From positions 1-64,000 of the forward strand of contig CAJNOL010000586.1 in assembly GCA_905250125.1 (NCBI GenBank): a stretch of 64,000 bases of DNA, given 5' to 3'. The notes beneath the pieces were generated by a model. It searched no databases. It had not been told where the DNA came from and saw nothing but the letters and a program-made list of their open reading frames with translations. Below, one piece after another: positions 35,213 to 47,485 of this stretch. A program made the position numbers and the translations under genes. Numbering within the stretch: position 1 is the stretch's first letter; the number at the start of each line of letters is the position of its first letter. Origin of the DNA: Rotaria sordida (taxonomy: Eukaryota > Rotifera > Eurotatoria > Philodinida > Philodinidae).

Positions 35213-38200
35213 ATGTCAACCAGCGGCTTAGATGCGGAAAAAATTGAATCAAATCAAGAAGAACGAACGGCAACTGCTCATCAAGCTGATTCACTTAATT
35301 TACTTATTTTTACAACACTTCTTGTTATTGTTGTTTTAACAATATGGATATTTAAACGACGAAATTTTCGTTATTTACATGAAACATGTCTTGCATTAAT
35401 TTATGGTAATATATTAAAGAAAATTTATTTTCTATAAAAAATTATTTATTTTATTAGGTTTTATTATTGGAGCTATTCTTCGTTATACAAGTACATCAAA
35501 TACAAAATCATCTGTATTAAAATTGACTCAAGCATCTCTACTGAAAAATGGAATACCAAATTGGATTTCTTTTGAGTAAATATCTTTAAACAAAAATAAA
35601 AATTTATTTGATTTTTTTCTTCTATTATATCTATAGAGATCAAAATATGTCAGCAACATATTTATATGCTTTTCAAGGACCATATCAAAAAGATACTATA
35701 CATCTTGAAGAACATAAGGTGTTTTTTTTTTTTAATATAAAAATGAAATTATTATGTAAAAATTTTTGTTTTAATGTTTATTAGGTGATGTTTAATTCGG
35801 AAATATTTTTTAATATAATTTTACCACCGATTATTTTCCATGCTGGTTATAGTATGAAAAGAGTATGTAATCATATTAAGAATTATTCTTTTAACTTTTT
35901 TTTGTTTCGTATTAAATAATAGAAAAATTTTTTTCGTAATCTTGGAGCTATTTTAACGTTTGCTCTTCTTGGTACAACAATTGCTTGTATATCAACAGGG
36001 TATTTTCATATGTTTTATTTTGTTGATATTAAATTAAATTTTTCTTTTTTAAGGATAATGATATATGGTTCCGTACATGCATTTAGTAGTCTAAGAGGTT
36101 ATTTTTCATTTACGGATTCACTTTATTTTGGTGCCATAATATCAGCAACTGATCCAGGTAAGATTTAAAATTGAATAGTTTTTTTTAATTTTTATTGAAG
36201 ATTTGTTTTTTGTTTTTTTGTAGTAACTGTATTAGCAATTTTTCATGATTTAAATGTTGATGTTGATCTTTATGCAATTATATTTGGTGAAAGTGTACTT
36301 AATGATGCTGTTTGTATAGTTCTCGCTCAGTATGAAAAAGAATTATTTTTTATAGATTTAAGATTTCTTTTTTTTTTTTAATTTTTAGATCAATTGAAAA
36401 ATATGTTGCTGGTGCAATATTAGATAAATTTGATCGAGGTCTTATGTTTAAATCATTATATAATTTTTTTATCGTATTTATTGGTTCATTTGCTATTGGT
36501 TCAGGCATGGGATGTCTTACAGCATTAGTATGATTTTTTTAAGAAATTTTAATTTAAAAATAAAATTTATTTTTTGTTTTAGATGACTAAATTTACATAC
36601 ATTCGAGATTTTCCACTATTAGAAACAACACTTTTTGTTTTGATGTCATATAGCACATTTTTGGCTTCAGAAGCTGCAGGATTGACAGGTAAATTAAAAT
36701 CCTATGAAAATAGATATAAATGTCAAATAGTTATAACTCCATGAGATGAGATAATCATAGATACATGTTTAGATTGAACAGATTTCGTACTCAAATGATA
36801 AAAATTTGTGCTGAGAAGCCGTGAAAATTATTTTTAATTATGTTACAGTCAAGAGATTAACTTTATCTGATAAGAATTGTTTCAGAAAGTTTCGAATTAA
36901 CAATATAAAAGTAAAAATGATATTTACGCTATTGGATAAAAATAATACTTTAATAGGTTATCTTTTTTTTTTTCTAATCCGCTATACAATAATCCTTGTG
37001 TATCGAAACTTAAGAGTAAGATATCATATATAAAGAACAACAGAAGAATTTTATCAGCATTTTCTTTTTATTCAGATAATCATTAAAATCATATCTCTTC
37101 ATTTATGTATCGAAGGAAAATTTAGTCAAATCAAATAACGACTAGAGAACATTTTAGGATTAAACTGAATCTGAGAAAATTTTTAGTATAACAAAAATAA
37201 ATTAAATTCTCAATTAATAGAATACAAACAATAAAACGCCAAAACTCGGGTAGAGAAAAACGGAAATTTTCCAAAATTGAAGGAATCGCTGGTTGGTTAG
37301 GATCCAGATCCAAGATCTTCTCAGCGAGCGCTACTCTAAAACTAAGAATCCATTATGACTTAATTCTTATGAGACCACTGGCAAGATTGCCTAAGAATTG
37401 TGAAGGTGTGTTAGCTTCCGAAATACAAACAAGCGCAAAAACTAAGGTATTTCATACCTTCGGAATGACTATCAAATACGGATTCAAAAAAAATTTTCTT
37501 GTAAGCACTGTGACTATAATGTAAGTTCCAGTCTGAAAACTCCATAATACACTAGTTCTAAAATGTTTTAATCCAACGGGTTCTACTTAGAACACTCTGG
37601 TTTTATACATGAAATTAACTATTTAAAATAATATTCATAAAATAGGTATTGTGGCTGTACTCTTTTGTGGTATATTTCAAGCACATTATACATTCAATAA
37701 TCTCTCTCAAGAGTCAAAACAACGGACACGTGATGTATGTTTAAAAAAACAAAAATTAACTTTCAAAAATTAATTATTTTATTTTTAGTTATTTGAATTA
37801 TTTAATTTTCTTGCTGAAAATTTTATATTTATTTATATTGGTATAACATTATTTACATTCCCGAATCATAAATGGGATATTCGATTTATTATTATATCTC
37901 TTGTAAAAACAAATCATGTTTCATTTTTATTTACAAAAAAATTTTATGTTTTTTTTTTGTTTTCATTTTCTGTTAGATGATTATTGCATTAGCTCGAATA
38001 TTATGTGTAGTATTTTTATCATTCTTACTTAATTTAACGCGTGATAATCCAATTGGTTGGCGTTGGCAAATGATGATTATATTTTCTGGTTTACGTGGTG
38101 CTTTTGCTTTTGCATTAGCTATTCGAAATGTTTCAACACATGCTCGTTCACTTATGTATACAACAACATCAATTATTGTTATATTAACTGTTGTATTTAA

Positions 38201-41197
38201 TGGAACATTAACAGCACCAGTTTTAAAATTACTTAAAATTCGGTACAACAAAAAAAAAAAAAACTCCAATTTCTTTTGTAAAAAGAATTTGTTTTTTTTT
38301 GTTTTTCTTAGAACAAATGTTAATGAAGAAATTGAAACACCTTCTGCAAATGATAGATATCGAAACATGGATGATAATAATACTGTAAGATATATTTATT
38401 AATTTTTGAATCATTTCTTTTGTTTTTTTAAAAGAAGAGAAATAATGAGATAAGAGAAAAGGATTTAATCTAAAAAAGAAATTCAAACCATTTTTCAAAT
38501 AACATTTTCAGAAAAAACGTCGTTCGTCAGATGAGGTTGCCTTATTAAACAATGAAGATGATGATAATGATGAAACAGCAATAACAATTGATGTTCAACA
38601 GAGTAAATCAACAAAAAAAAAGGTATTTTTTATTCTTTATGCATATCAAATATTCTTGCTAAATTTAACCATACGACTAACACCTGGTGTCGGATAATAG
38701 CTTTTCTTTTTCTTTTTCTTTTTTTTTCAATTTAGAAAAATAAGAGTTTAAGTTTTGTTTACAATTATAGGTTGAAAGAAGAACTCAATCAAAAACATGG
38801 CTTTTAAAAAAATGGTCTCATTTTGATCGAATGTAAGTAATTCAAATGAATCAAAATATTTGATTATTATTTTGAATAAAACTATCGCTTTATTCTTTTA
38901 TTAAAAAGAGTATTAACTAGAAAAATTTCGATTTTAAATTGATATATAATTTACAATATATTTTATTTGAATTCTAAATATATGTTCTCAAAAATTCCTC
39001 ACTAATATAAATGGATTTATTTCAGTAAATTTTTTGGAAAATTATTAAGTTTAGAACAATTAGGACGTTTTGTTTATTTAATCGATATATGACAGAATGT
39101 GCGCTAGAGTTGACAAATTAATGAAATTAATTATTTTTGATACTATACCATAGTGTAAAAAAGCACCTTTTCTCAGCAGATCTCAGTTTCCATACATGCA
39201 AGAGGTCTGAAAATTTGTATGCACATACTCCACCAAGAATATAGATCAGAAGCATGAGGTTACCTTGATAACTTAAACGTAAGAAGCATTATGATGGACG
39301 GCATCTATGTTTGCTACAAGCTTTTTAACTTGAAAAAGTTGTCTATTAAATTTTATACTATCTTTTATCAGATACATGACTAATTGGTCAACATTCTAGC
39401 AAGAATTTATGGATTTCGATGAAATTAATAGTGTAGATTGCCGTAAATAATGAGGAACCCGCTGGGGCATAAAATCTTTTTTGCTGTCAGAAGTATACAA
39501 TTCAAAGATAAAATAACTGTTATCCATTACCAGCCATTATAGTTCTCGTTATATTTAAGTAGTCGAGGAAAGTTGGTGGCTTTGATATTATATTCTTGAT
39601 GGATTATGTGCACTCAAATTTTCAGACCTTCACTACATATGGTAGCTGAGATCTGGTACGAGAGGAGGAAGACTTTTGTCCACTATTGTATTCATCAAAA
39701 CAAAATATTCATAACGCATTGCTTGCGCATATCTTTTCTTGATATTAGCTGTTGAATTTTTGTGAAACACAATCTAAAAAGAGTATTGAAGTGTACAAAT
39801 AGAAAACGAGACTATTCCGAAAATGTGATACACATACTAGCAATGCTTTTTCATCACAGGTCTTGATGAATGCTTCTCCTTCGTCAGAGATATTTTATTA
39901 TTGCTGTACCTTTGTCAAGGACCGTGATAGACATATCGACAAGACCAAAGTCTACTGTAGGATTAGTATGAAACACGATTAAATTTTAAGTAACAGTTAG
40001 CAATAATTCACAAAACCAAAACATATATTGATAAAATCTCTCTCTTGTACAATGTCAGCAACTCCATCGTGTTTCATTTTTTAATACCATAAGAATTGCG
40101 ATAACAGTTTTTTATTCATAAGTTTAGTTAGAAAATTAATTTTTTGGATAAATTTAGAAATTTTCACTATATATTTCGTAATTCTTTCCAAACATTTAAA
40201 TCTTTGATAAGAAAATAATAGAAATATTCTTGTTATATATTTTAGTATATGTCTTTATGTTATCATAGATTACATAATTTTTTTTTTCTGATAACAATTA
40301 TTTTTATGAAATCATAAAAGTAAATTTCTATAATATTAATAAAATAATTTCATTTGATAAATTTAGATTTATGAAACCACTTCTAACACATAGTTATCCT
40401 CCATTAACTGTTACATTACCTGCATGTCTTGTACCAATTACAAAATTTTTAACAACAAAAGAACAACGTAATACGGTAAGTTTAATTTATTTATAATAAA
40501 GTATGATTAGTTTGCTTAAATGGGGAAAATTCTATGCACTGCTTTGATTTTCTTTCTCTCTCTCCAATAATCATAGAATCGAAATGAAACATCATCACAA
40601 AATGTAACACCATCGCACGATAATCATAATGAATCCAAATTGAATCATAATTACAGAAATAATTCCACAGTTGAATTGATTGATTTGGACCTTACATCAT
40701 CAAATTCACATGATTATTATCCAACAGAATCTAATACTAAATCAAATATACAGAACGATGTAAGTTATTTATAAAATATAGAAATAGAATGATAAATGAA
40801 TAGATAGTTTGGATTTTATACATATACATATGTATATATATATATATATATAAATGAATGCATGAATGATTCCAGGAAACAAGTGTAAATCTTCGTACAG
40901 ATAATAATGGCGATGTATCTGCACATTTTATTTCATCATCATCATCACAACTTTTATAAAGTAGATTTTATTCATTATTGCTTGCTTGTTAAATAACTAA
41001 ATGTTAAATGCTAAATGTTAAACGCTTTTTTTATTTATTATTTGAATTAATTTCTTTTTTCGTTTTTTTTTCTTTACAGAAAAAGAAACTAAAATTTATC
41101 TATTGTCTTTTTTGTTTTTCTATTTTAGCCATTATTAGATTTCGAGATGAAACCAGATGTTCCATTCGATAATGAAACAATTATACAAGAACCTTGA
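35213..41197 (+). CDS. Endosomal-type Na+/H+ exchanger (NHE6/7/9 class)
   Basis: A multipass antiporter swapping luminal H+ for Na+/K+, expected in endosomes or the Golgi. Eighteen exons can be chained: 35213-35405, 35458-35575, 35637-35718, 35785-35862, 35923-35999, 36054-36157, 36224-36329, 36389-36527, 36583-36688, 37646-37734, 37789-37902, 37977-38242, 38312-38384, 38512-38622, 38771-38832, 40367-40475, 40577-40759, and then a terminal exon, either 40876-40959 or 41129-41197. The first option gives 697 aa. Family signatures: [29 protein letters not shown], the transport motif [26 protein letters not shown], and [13 protein letters not shown]. The tail motif [14 protein letters not shown] is typical of the organellar NHE6/7/9 branch. 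The predicted cytosolic tail is polar with acidic stretches. Two introns are exceptionally long (36689-37645 and 38833-40366) against about 60 nt elsewhere. Confidence 0.95.
39026..39092 (+). other. Candidate alternative terminal exon of the exchanger
   Basis: Follows a good acceptor (tttatttcag). It joins in phase to the exon ending 38832 and encodes about 22 residues ([15 protein letters not shown] and on) before TGA. If used, it would delete the conserved MKPLLTHS tail. It may be only a cryptic site. Confidence 0.35.
39148..39688. mobile_element. MITE with TA flanks in an exchanger intron
   Basis: The ends are inverted copies of about 90-100 nt. Left: ccatagtgtaaaaaagc, then cagatctcag, then ggtctgaaaattt, then ccaagaatata. 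The right end is the complement with scattered changes. TA lies immediately outside both ends (39146-39147 and 39689-39690), as for Tc1/mariner-type target duplications. No open frame, so non-autonomous. Confidence 0.7.
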
Positions 41198-41448
41198 ATA
41201 AAATTATCAATTATTTTTTTTTTTGTGATATATTTATCTATATGGTTTTTAGTGTGCGTTTTCATATCGATATTTATTATAAATTATTATAGAAACTATT
41301 GTGATTGAACAAGTATTTTTTTTTTCTTCCTTTTGATGTTTCACGTATTCGTATATTTATTGACACATTTTTAAGTGCAAAATACATAAATAAAAAAAAA
41401 AATGAAAATCTATTCAATAAGTGCAATTATATCTTCTGAAACTATAAT

Positions 41449-42350
41449 TTATTTTAAATGTCTTTCTAAATCATGTTCATTTATGTTGAATTCTTGTTCG
41501 GATGAGTTGGATTCATCAACAATTTCTTCACGTTTTGATAGATCTGTATAAATAAAATGAAAGAAAATTCTTTTAGAAATACATTGCAATAATAATCACG
41601 CTTATTACAATTAATTCCATAATAAGGCATTTTACAATAGCAAAAAATATGTTGTACATAATGGAACACATTAGCCTTCATTTTGGCATGAAAAAATTGC
41701 ACAATAGTCTTTATGGAATCGACTACTGGCACCAGAACTGCTCGATATAAATTCTACATGGGTCATAGAGTTTGAGAACAAAAAAAAACAATGAAGATAA
41801 ATTTTTCTTACTTTTTTCACAATGTTTTCCATAATATTCATCTGTACAGAAACAATAATGTAGATCACTTGCCAATGTTCGACATGTACCGCCATGTTGA
41901 CATGGATTCTTAATACCACATTCATCCTATTTAATTTCGAAAGGGATTACAGATGAAAATAAATCAAATTTTGAAAAACAAACTTTTCACTGGTGAACTC
42001 GTATAGCGAGTACGAGTATGTCGAGATGTACTTCCAAATTCTATTAAAAAGTATAAAAAACAAAAGAAAGTTTGTCATAATAAATAGTATTTATCGTTTG
42101 ATTTTTGTTTACCGTATTTATCATCGAAAATTGATGATCTTGAAAATGTAAGAATTCTATTACTTGGTGTTGTTATATACTAAAGCTGAAATTACATCGG
42201 AGCTTGGTTTTTCTGTTGTTTGAGGTTTTTTCTTAAATCACAAACGTTTTGATATTTCGACGAGATCTTAAAGAGAGAAGAAAAATCTTTTCATTTAGAT
42301 AAATATTCAAAATAATTCACACCTTCATTATCATTTGTATTTTCTTCATT
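41449..42350 (-). pseudogene. Decayed EGF-domain protein gene
   Basis: One well-formed EGF exon (41926-41812) reads DECGIKNPCQHGGTCR, then HYCFCTDEYYGKHCEK. The next exon (about 41760-41600) starts a second EGF module (DYCAIFSCQNEG). The frame then breaks: the rest of the module (FCYCKMPYYGINC) continues in a different frame, and a stop follows QNEG directly. A final exon ends HDLERHLK and the stop at 41451-41449. Upstream exon-like pieces (to about 42350; KKPQTTEKPSS, Thr/Pro-rich) are interrupted by TGA and TAG codons. It was probably a secreted or membrane EGF protein. A sequencing error at the frame break cannot be excluded, but several separate lesions favour a pseudogene. Confidence 0.6.
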
Positions 42351-42797
42351 GTCAAGATTATCATTAAGTGTATGTTTGTTCACAATGTAAGTCCTTATGT
42401 TACAAAAGTAACAACAGTATCACGATTAAATGAAAAATCGATCAATATGATATACATTGAGAAAATATTTTCAAATATTTCTCGATTAAATAAAAAAAAC
42501 TTTAAATAATAATATGTGAATTCTTGTAAAAGAAGAATTATTGACAATATGAAATTCATTTTATAATATAATCAAATCCTACACTGATTTCTGCACTTAA
42601 TAACCTTTCTTCCGTTTCCATTTATATGCTAATAGGTTGATAAATGCACTCAGCGTCTCAAAACTCCGTCGAAAAAATGAATGTAAATGTCTCTTATACA
42701 GTTCAAGCAATTTAAAATGAATTGATAATCAAATATTCAATTTATTGTCATAATTTGCAGATTTCCATGACTAATCGTGCATCGAATTATAATTCTA
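42351..42797. other. Intergenic, no gene seen
   Basis: AT-rich; holds any lost upstream exons of the EGF relic. Nothing else recognised. Confidence 0.35.
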
Positions 42798-43298
42798 CAG
42801 GGTGTTGCAAAAATCAACCGTAAAGTAAAACTGCAATAACTCTTCAACAACAATTCACATGAGCTTGTCATCATTTCATAAGTTCAGTGAAACTAAACCA
42901 ACTTCAACTTGATTAATAACATCACGAAAATGATTCACATGATCGAATGAAAATGTATAATATATTTTTAGTGGCGTTAAATGACAGTTACAATTAAAAG
43001 AATTCGTTTTTAGAATGAATTAACTTTTCATTTCAATCAATTTATCAATAAAAAGAAAACATAATTATATTGTGTTTTTCTGATATTTTGAAAATAATGG
43101 ATTCATGTATTTTTCTTGATAGGAATCATTATTAACATTCTTTTTTTGATTCAACTAAATTATTTTAAATAAAATTTCAAAGAACATATTATCATATTAC
43201 TAAAGAAAAGCAATCAAATCGCTTAAATTTGTTAAGAGATAATTATATTTACTTTTAAAATATTCTATATTTAGAAGTCTGTCCAGGACAATACTCTG
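42798..43298. mobile_element. Short DNA-transposon relic, copy 1
   Basis: Starts TA|cagggtgttgcaaaaatc and ends with the complement of cagagtattgtcctgg, an inverted-terminal-repeat pair typical of Tc1/mariner-like elements. About 200 nt of the interior (tcatttcaatcaatttatc, aatcattattaacattc, caaagaacatattatcatat, caatcaaatcgcttaaattt) recurs in direct orientation at 47860-48090. No open frame. Confidence 0.6.
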
Positions 43299-43791
43299 AT
43301 TGAAAGAAATTATAATTTCGTTAGCAATATTGAATAGATCAAATTTATCTTTATAATTAAGATTTAACATATCGATGAAATATTTTTTAAGATTAGAATA
43401 AATTATGTCTTTTAAGTGAAATGAATTTTTATTTCAATTAGCATTGTTGTTGTTGTTGTTTTTTTCTTATTGAAATCAACCAATCTATTGAACTATAATT
43501 TTCTCATGTGTGTGAGTCTAACTGACTGCAAGAAAAAAATAAAAATAGAAAAAATTTCGAAATCTGACACGAAAGAGAAAAAAAAACTTATGAAAAAAAT
43601 ATTTTCAGAAGAATAATATGGCAATATCATGTGCAAATCATGTGTTTTTATCTGAATCATATAAGTAAAAGTTAGGTAATGAAGATAAGAATCAGAATAA
43701 AAAAGAAAAGAAGTAAAAGAAAATTCAGTAGTCATTTCACAATTGTGTCCCTTCATTATATATGATAAACAGTGATAAGAATATAAGTTGA
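43299..43791. other. Intergenic, no gene seen
   Basis: Contains a (GTT)n run near 43446-43460 and the probable promoter of the gene starting at 43792. Confidence 0.35.
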
Positions 43792-44513
43792 ATGATGTTA
43801 CGAATGTTATTCTTTATATGCGTTTGTCTTCTTGTCTATATTCCACATACATCTATTCAAGATGTATCAATATCAAAAGACAATGTTCAACCTTCATTAC
43901 CACGAACAACACCATCTAATACTACAGAAACTATTGAACAACTTATTCGTTGGTTAACTGAACAACAATATCAATATGAAATAGCATATTATGCATTAAC
44001 GTTAACTAATGTTTTTCCAAATTTTGCGAAAATATTTCATGAACAAAGTGAACAAAAGTATGTTTTTATTTGTCATTCAAAAAACTAAATAATTTTTATC
44101 TCTACAGATATAATGATATCAAAAGTCTTATTCGTCTTAGTCAAATACTTAATCTCGATATTAATTTAAGATTTATATCATCAAATTTAGTTAATCGACC
44201 AATTCGTTTTTTATCACCTGATCGAATAAATAAAACAAATTTTATTGAATTTTTTTCCATGTTAAAATCCCATGAATGCGAAATAACATTTACAACATTA
44301 TCGAATGCATATCGACAAGCAATAAATATGACTGTTCCATTACAAATTTATTTAAAAGAAAAACTTTTCATGAAACAAATTTTAACATGTAAATTAATAT
44401 CTGATCTTTATCGTCAACTTGATCGTTTTATTAAACCAAGTTCGAATGATCGTTCTATTCCATTTTCACTAATATATATTGATTCTCGAGCTAAACTTAT
44501 GTTGTCACAATAA
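43792..44513 (+). CDS. Secreted ferritin-like protein, iron site apparently lost
   Basis: Two exons, 43792-44057 and 44108-44513 (50-nt intron), encode 223 aa. Residues 1-22 are a signal peptide; a short Thr/Pro/Ser linker follows. The body aligns by eye with the ferritin fold: helix A EIAYYALTLTNVF, then FAKIFHEQSEQKYNDIKSLI in the place of ferritin FAKYF..QSHEE..HAEKLM, then a long crossover (NLDINLRFISS), helix C (LKSHECEITFTTLSNAY) and helix D (YLKEKLFMKQI..CKLISDLYRQL). In the second helix the iron-ligand Glu/His pattern is replaced (Q-K-Y-N-D), so ferroxidase activity is unlikely. Assignment to the ferritin-like superfamily is an inference from pattern; a function outside iron storage is possible. 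Confidence 0.7.
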
Positions 44514-44825
44514 TTTTATTGATTTGAACTTAAAAAACTATGATAATATTTTTTTTTCCTCTTCAATAAACATTGATCATATCTACTAAAAGTACGAAAA
44601 TATTCTAATTGAAAAAAGTTTCACTTGATAAAAAATCCATATGTTACATACCATTATGTAATTGAATTATTTTCTACATCATTAATTTTCTTAATGATTT
44701 GTAAGAATAAAGAAGAGAGGAGAAAGGGCAAAGTTTAAATAATAAATATATGTGCCAAATTTTGTTTATTTGTCATTTCCTTTTCAAAAGATAGAACGAT
44801 TATTTCTTCGTCTATAAAGTTAATA
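44514..44825. other. Short intergenic region
   Basis: Contains aataaa-type signals (44567, 44706, 44741) and should hold the promoter of the protease gene. Nothing else seen. Confidence 0.4.
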
Positions 44826-45904
44826 ATGGCTCGATTGAACCAAATGATTACTGTCATTATCGTTTTAACACTTTGCACTATTGGTTATCTTAACGGATTT
44901 TCATTGAGTCGGTAAGAATGTTCTTAAAAACAAAAAATTTCTTTGATTTGCTCGAATATGTTGTATTTTTATTTTTTTAAAGTCTATTTTCATCGGAAAC
45001 TTCTAATAGAGTCAAACGAGCTGATAGTGATGATCCAATTACTCGACGTATTCAAACAGTAGGAAATCTAGTGTTCGATAGCAACGTTACACCAACCGCT
45101 AAGATTTCTCGAAAGTTTGTGTCTAATTTTTATTTAAATATTTCAAATTAATGTTTCTTTTTTTTTTCTTCAAAGAATTGCTTGTTTCTTCGTATTCGAT
45201 AAAGAAGCATCCGCTGACCTCAATAACAGTTTGAGCTATGCAAAAAAGTATGCTACTCAATTAGCTACACTTGCATCAAAATATACGATACATGCTAATA
45301 TTAAAATAACTAATGCAGGCACTGAAATATGGTCAAATGGTGATCAAATATCATTTCCTATTGGCACTAGTTCGTATATAGCTATGCCAGATATTTTAAC
45401 AAAATTTCAAACATATTTGGCTAATACACAAAAATCACGTTTTGGAACTGTTTATGCTGTTGGAGTACTTATTTCAAATAAAACATTATTAGTTGCAGGA
45501 GGTTATTCTCAAGGGCCCATATGTACTACTTCAGGTAAATCATTCTTTTCTGTCAAGAAAATATTATTCTATGTTTTTTTTTTTTCTTAGGTGCTTCACT
45601 CATTAATTATCGACAATATCCATGGTCGATTGCTGGTTTACTTGCACATGAATTAGCACATACACTTTCTGTTGTTCATCCATTTGAATTATCATATCTA
45701 TGTGATGAATATAAAACCAAATTAAAATTTTGTACAAACATACCTGAAGAATGTTTGTGCACTTCAAATAATTACCCGGCTCAACAATGTCTTATGACAT
45801 ATCAATTTGGTCGAGCCACACCAAATGCTCCAAAATATACATCGTGCGATATTGAAATGATGAATTATTTTGCATCAAATAGTTCCTGTCTTACTCGTGT
45901 GTAA
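44826..45904 (+). CDS. Secreted metzincin (reprolysin-like) metalloprotease
   Basis: Four exons, 44826-44911, 44983-45114, 45176-45534 and 45591-45904, encode 296 aa. Signal peptide at about 1-24. A short propeptide-like stretch with basic sites (RVKRA, TRR) follows. The catalytic domain starts near IACFFVFDKEAS and contains the zinc motif HELAHTLSVVHP (HExxHxxxxxH variant of the metzincin clan). It ends with a Met-turn candidate (CLMTYQFG) and a Cys-rich end (CDIEMMNYFASNSSC). The ADAM/reprolysin M12B family is the best fit. It lacks disintegrin or EGF modules and is short, so it is a minimal secreted protease. The stop codon at 45902-45904 lies exactly where a 1.25 kb palindrome begins. Confidence 0.88.
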
Positions 45905-47156
45905 AAGAAGGGAATGTATAAACTATCAGTTTGGGCCATTCGATTTTTTTTCAGATAATGTTACGAAAACTCATATGTTATTGTAGTGATTGAGTTTGTG
46001 ATTCCTAACTTGATGTATAAGTGTTCTCTGAAAATTGAAATATCTTTGCCATTTGTAAGTTTAGCCATAACCATAATATGTCTTCTTGATATGAACTAAG
46101 AATAGAGATCCTACTTCTGAGATGTAGATAGATGCCAATGAGCTTATTCCTATTTCAATGAACACAGCATCTGAGCCGTCACAATCGATTTATTTCAGAT
46201 CAATTGTTAGCATCGAGATTCTGATATCTCGAAGAGTTAAAAAGTTCTGACAGTCAAACTTTTTCTCCTATGAAGTTGATGACATGCCACAAGAGTATAA
46301 AGTTTTAAGTAAGAAGCCATTTGGTCGCATTAGAAAAATAGCCTTTTTAGACCAATCTTTTCGTCAATATCAAGAGCATTTATCATTCTCATACTCAAAC
46401 AGATGACATATTCGAAATCTACACAAAAACCTAATAGGATTTGCATGTATTCGAAAACTTTCTGAGACTTTTTTTTCAAAAATTTTTCCCTTAGTTTCTT
46501 TTAGAGTCATGGAAAACAAAACAAATCGTTCGAAAGGTCTTTTTATTTATATTCAATCAATTTCTTTCCTGATCCTGAGGAGAATGAACGGAAAAGTTTT
46601 CGAAGACATGCAAATCCGATTAGTTTTTTGTGCAGATGATGAATATGTCATCTATTTGAGTATGAAAATGGTGAATGCACCTGATATTGACGACAATATT
46701 GGCATAAGAAGGTTATTTTTCTAATCCGATCAAATAACTTCTTACTTAAGACTTTATACTCTTGTTGTCTGTCAGCGATTCCACTAGGAGAAGAAGCTTG
46801 ACTCTTCAAGCTTGTTTTGTTTACTCATTCTTAGCTCAACACATCATCATTTATGCGATGTTTTGATCTCAAAATGCAGTTCATCTCATGCTCTGTTTAT
46901 TACAACAAGAGTGAGCTCATTGGCATCTATATATATCTCAAAAGTAGTCTCTCTATTCTTACTTACACTAAGAAGACATGCATTGGTTATGGCTAAACTT
47001 TCAAGTGGCAAAGGTATCTCAATTTCCAGACAACATTTATACATTGCATTAGACTCATGAGTCCACGTACTACAATACTACATAACCTTTTGTAACATTA
47101 TCTATACCAAAAATCAAATGGTCTCCAACTGAGAACTTATGCATTTCCTTTCTCTT
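45904..47156. mobile_element. 1.25 kb foldback element with about 560-nt arms
   Basis: Left arm 45904-46463 and right arm 46591-47156 are inverted copies along their whole length, with a spacer of about 127 nt. Matching landmarks from the outside in: tcagtttgggccatt / tcagttggagaccatt; ctttgccatttg / ctttgccacttg; gtttagccataacca on both; gatgccaatgagct on both; agagtataaagt on both; atttgcatgt on both. Divergence is moderate (substitutions and small indels). Short frames inside are by-products. TA occurs at both apparent ends, but the exact boundaries are uncertain. A transcript through it would form long double-stranded RNA. Confidence 0.8.
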
Positions 47157-47485
47157 TACCAGTGAACGCTAATAAATGTCTTGACATTATCTATTTGAGT
47201 TATATATATATATGATTTGGTGCATATGTTTTATTCATTTTCTCTCTAATAAAATATACTGGCAACAAGCAAATTTGTTTTGAAAATTGTATTTCATATT
47301 TGATTATTGAATATAACGAGTTATTTCAATTAAAATACGATGTATTTATTTCAATAAGATTGAAATTTAATGATTTGATCAAGAATATGAACAAAAGGTT
47401 AACTTGAACTTTCATCAGATAAGATAGAAATGCAAATAAAGACTTTATAAAGAAAAAAAAGCATTCTCAATCAATAGCATATATA
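47157..47485. other. Intergenic between two repeats
   Basis: AT-rich with a short (TA)n run near 47202-47213. No gene. Confidence 0.4.

Noticed and set aside
46509-47060. Open frames in the right arm of the 1.25 kb palindrome
   Set aside because: They lie inside inverted-repeat sequence and are not kept open in the matching left arm.
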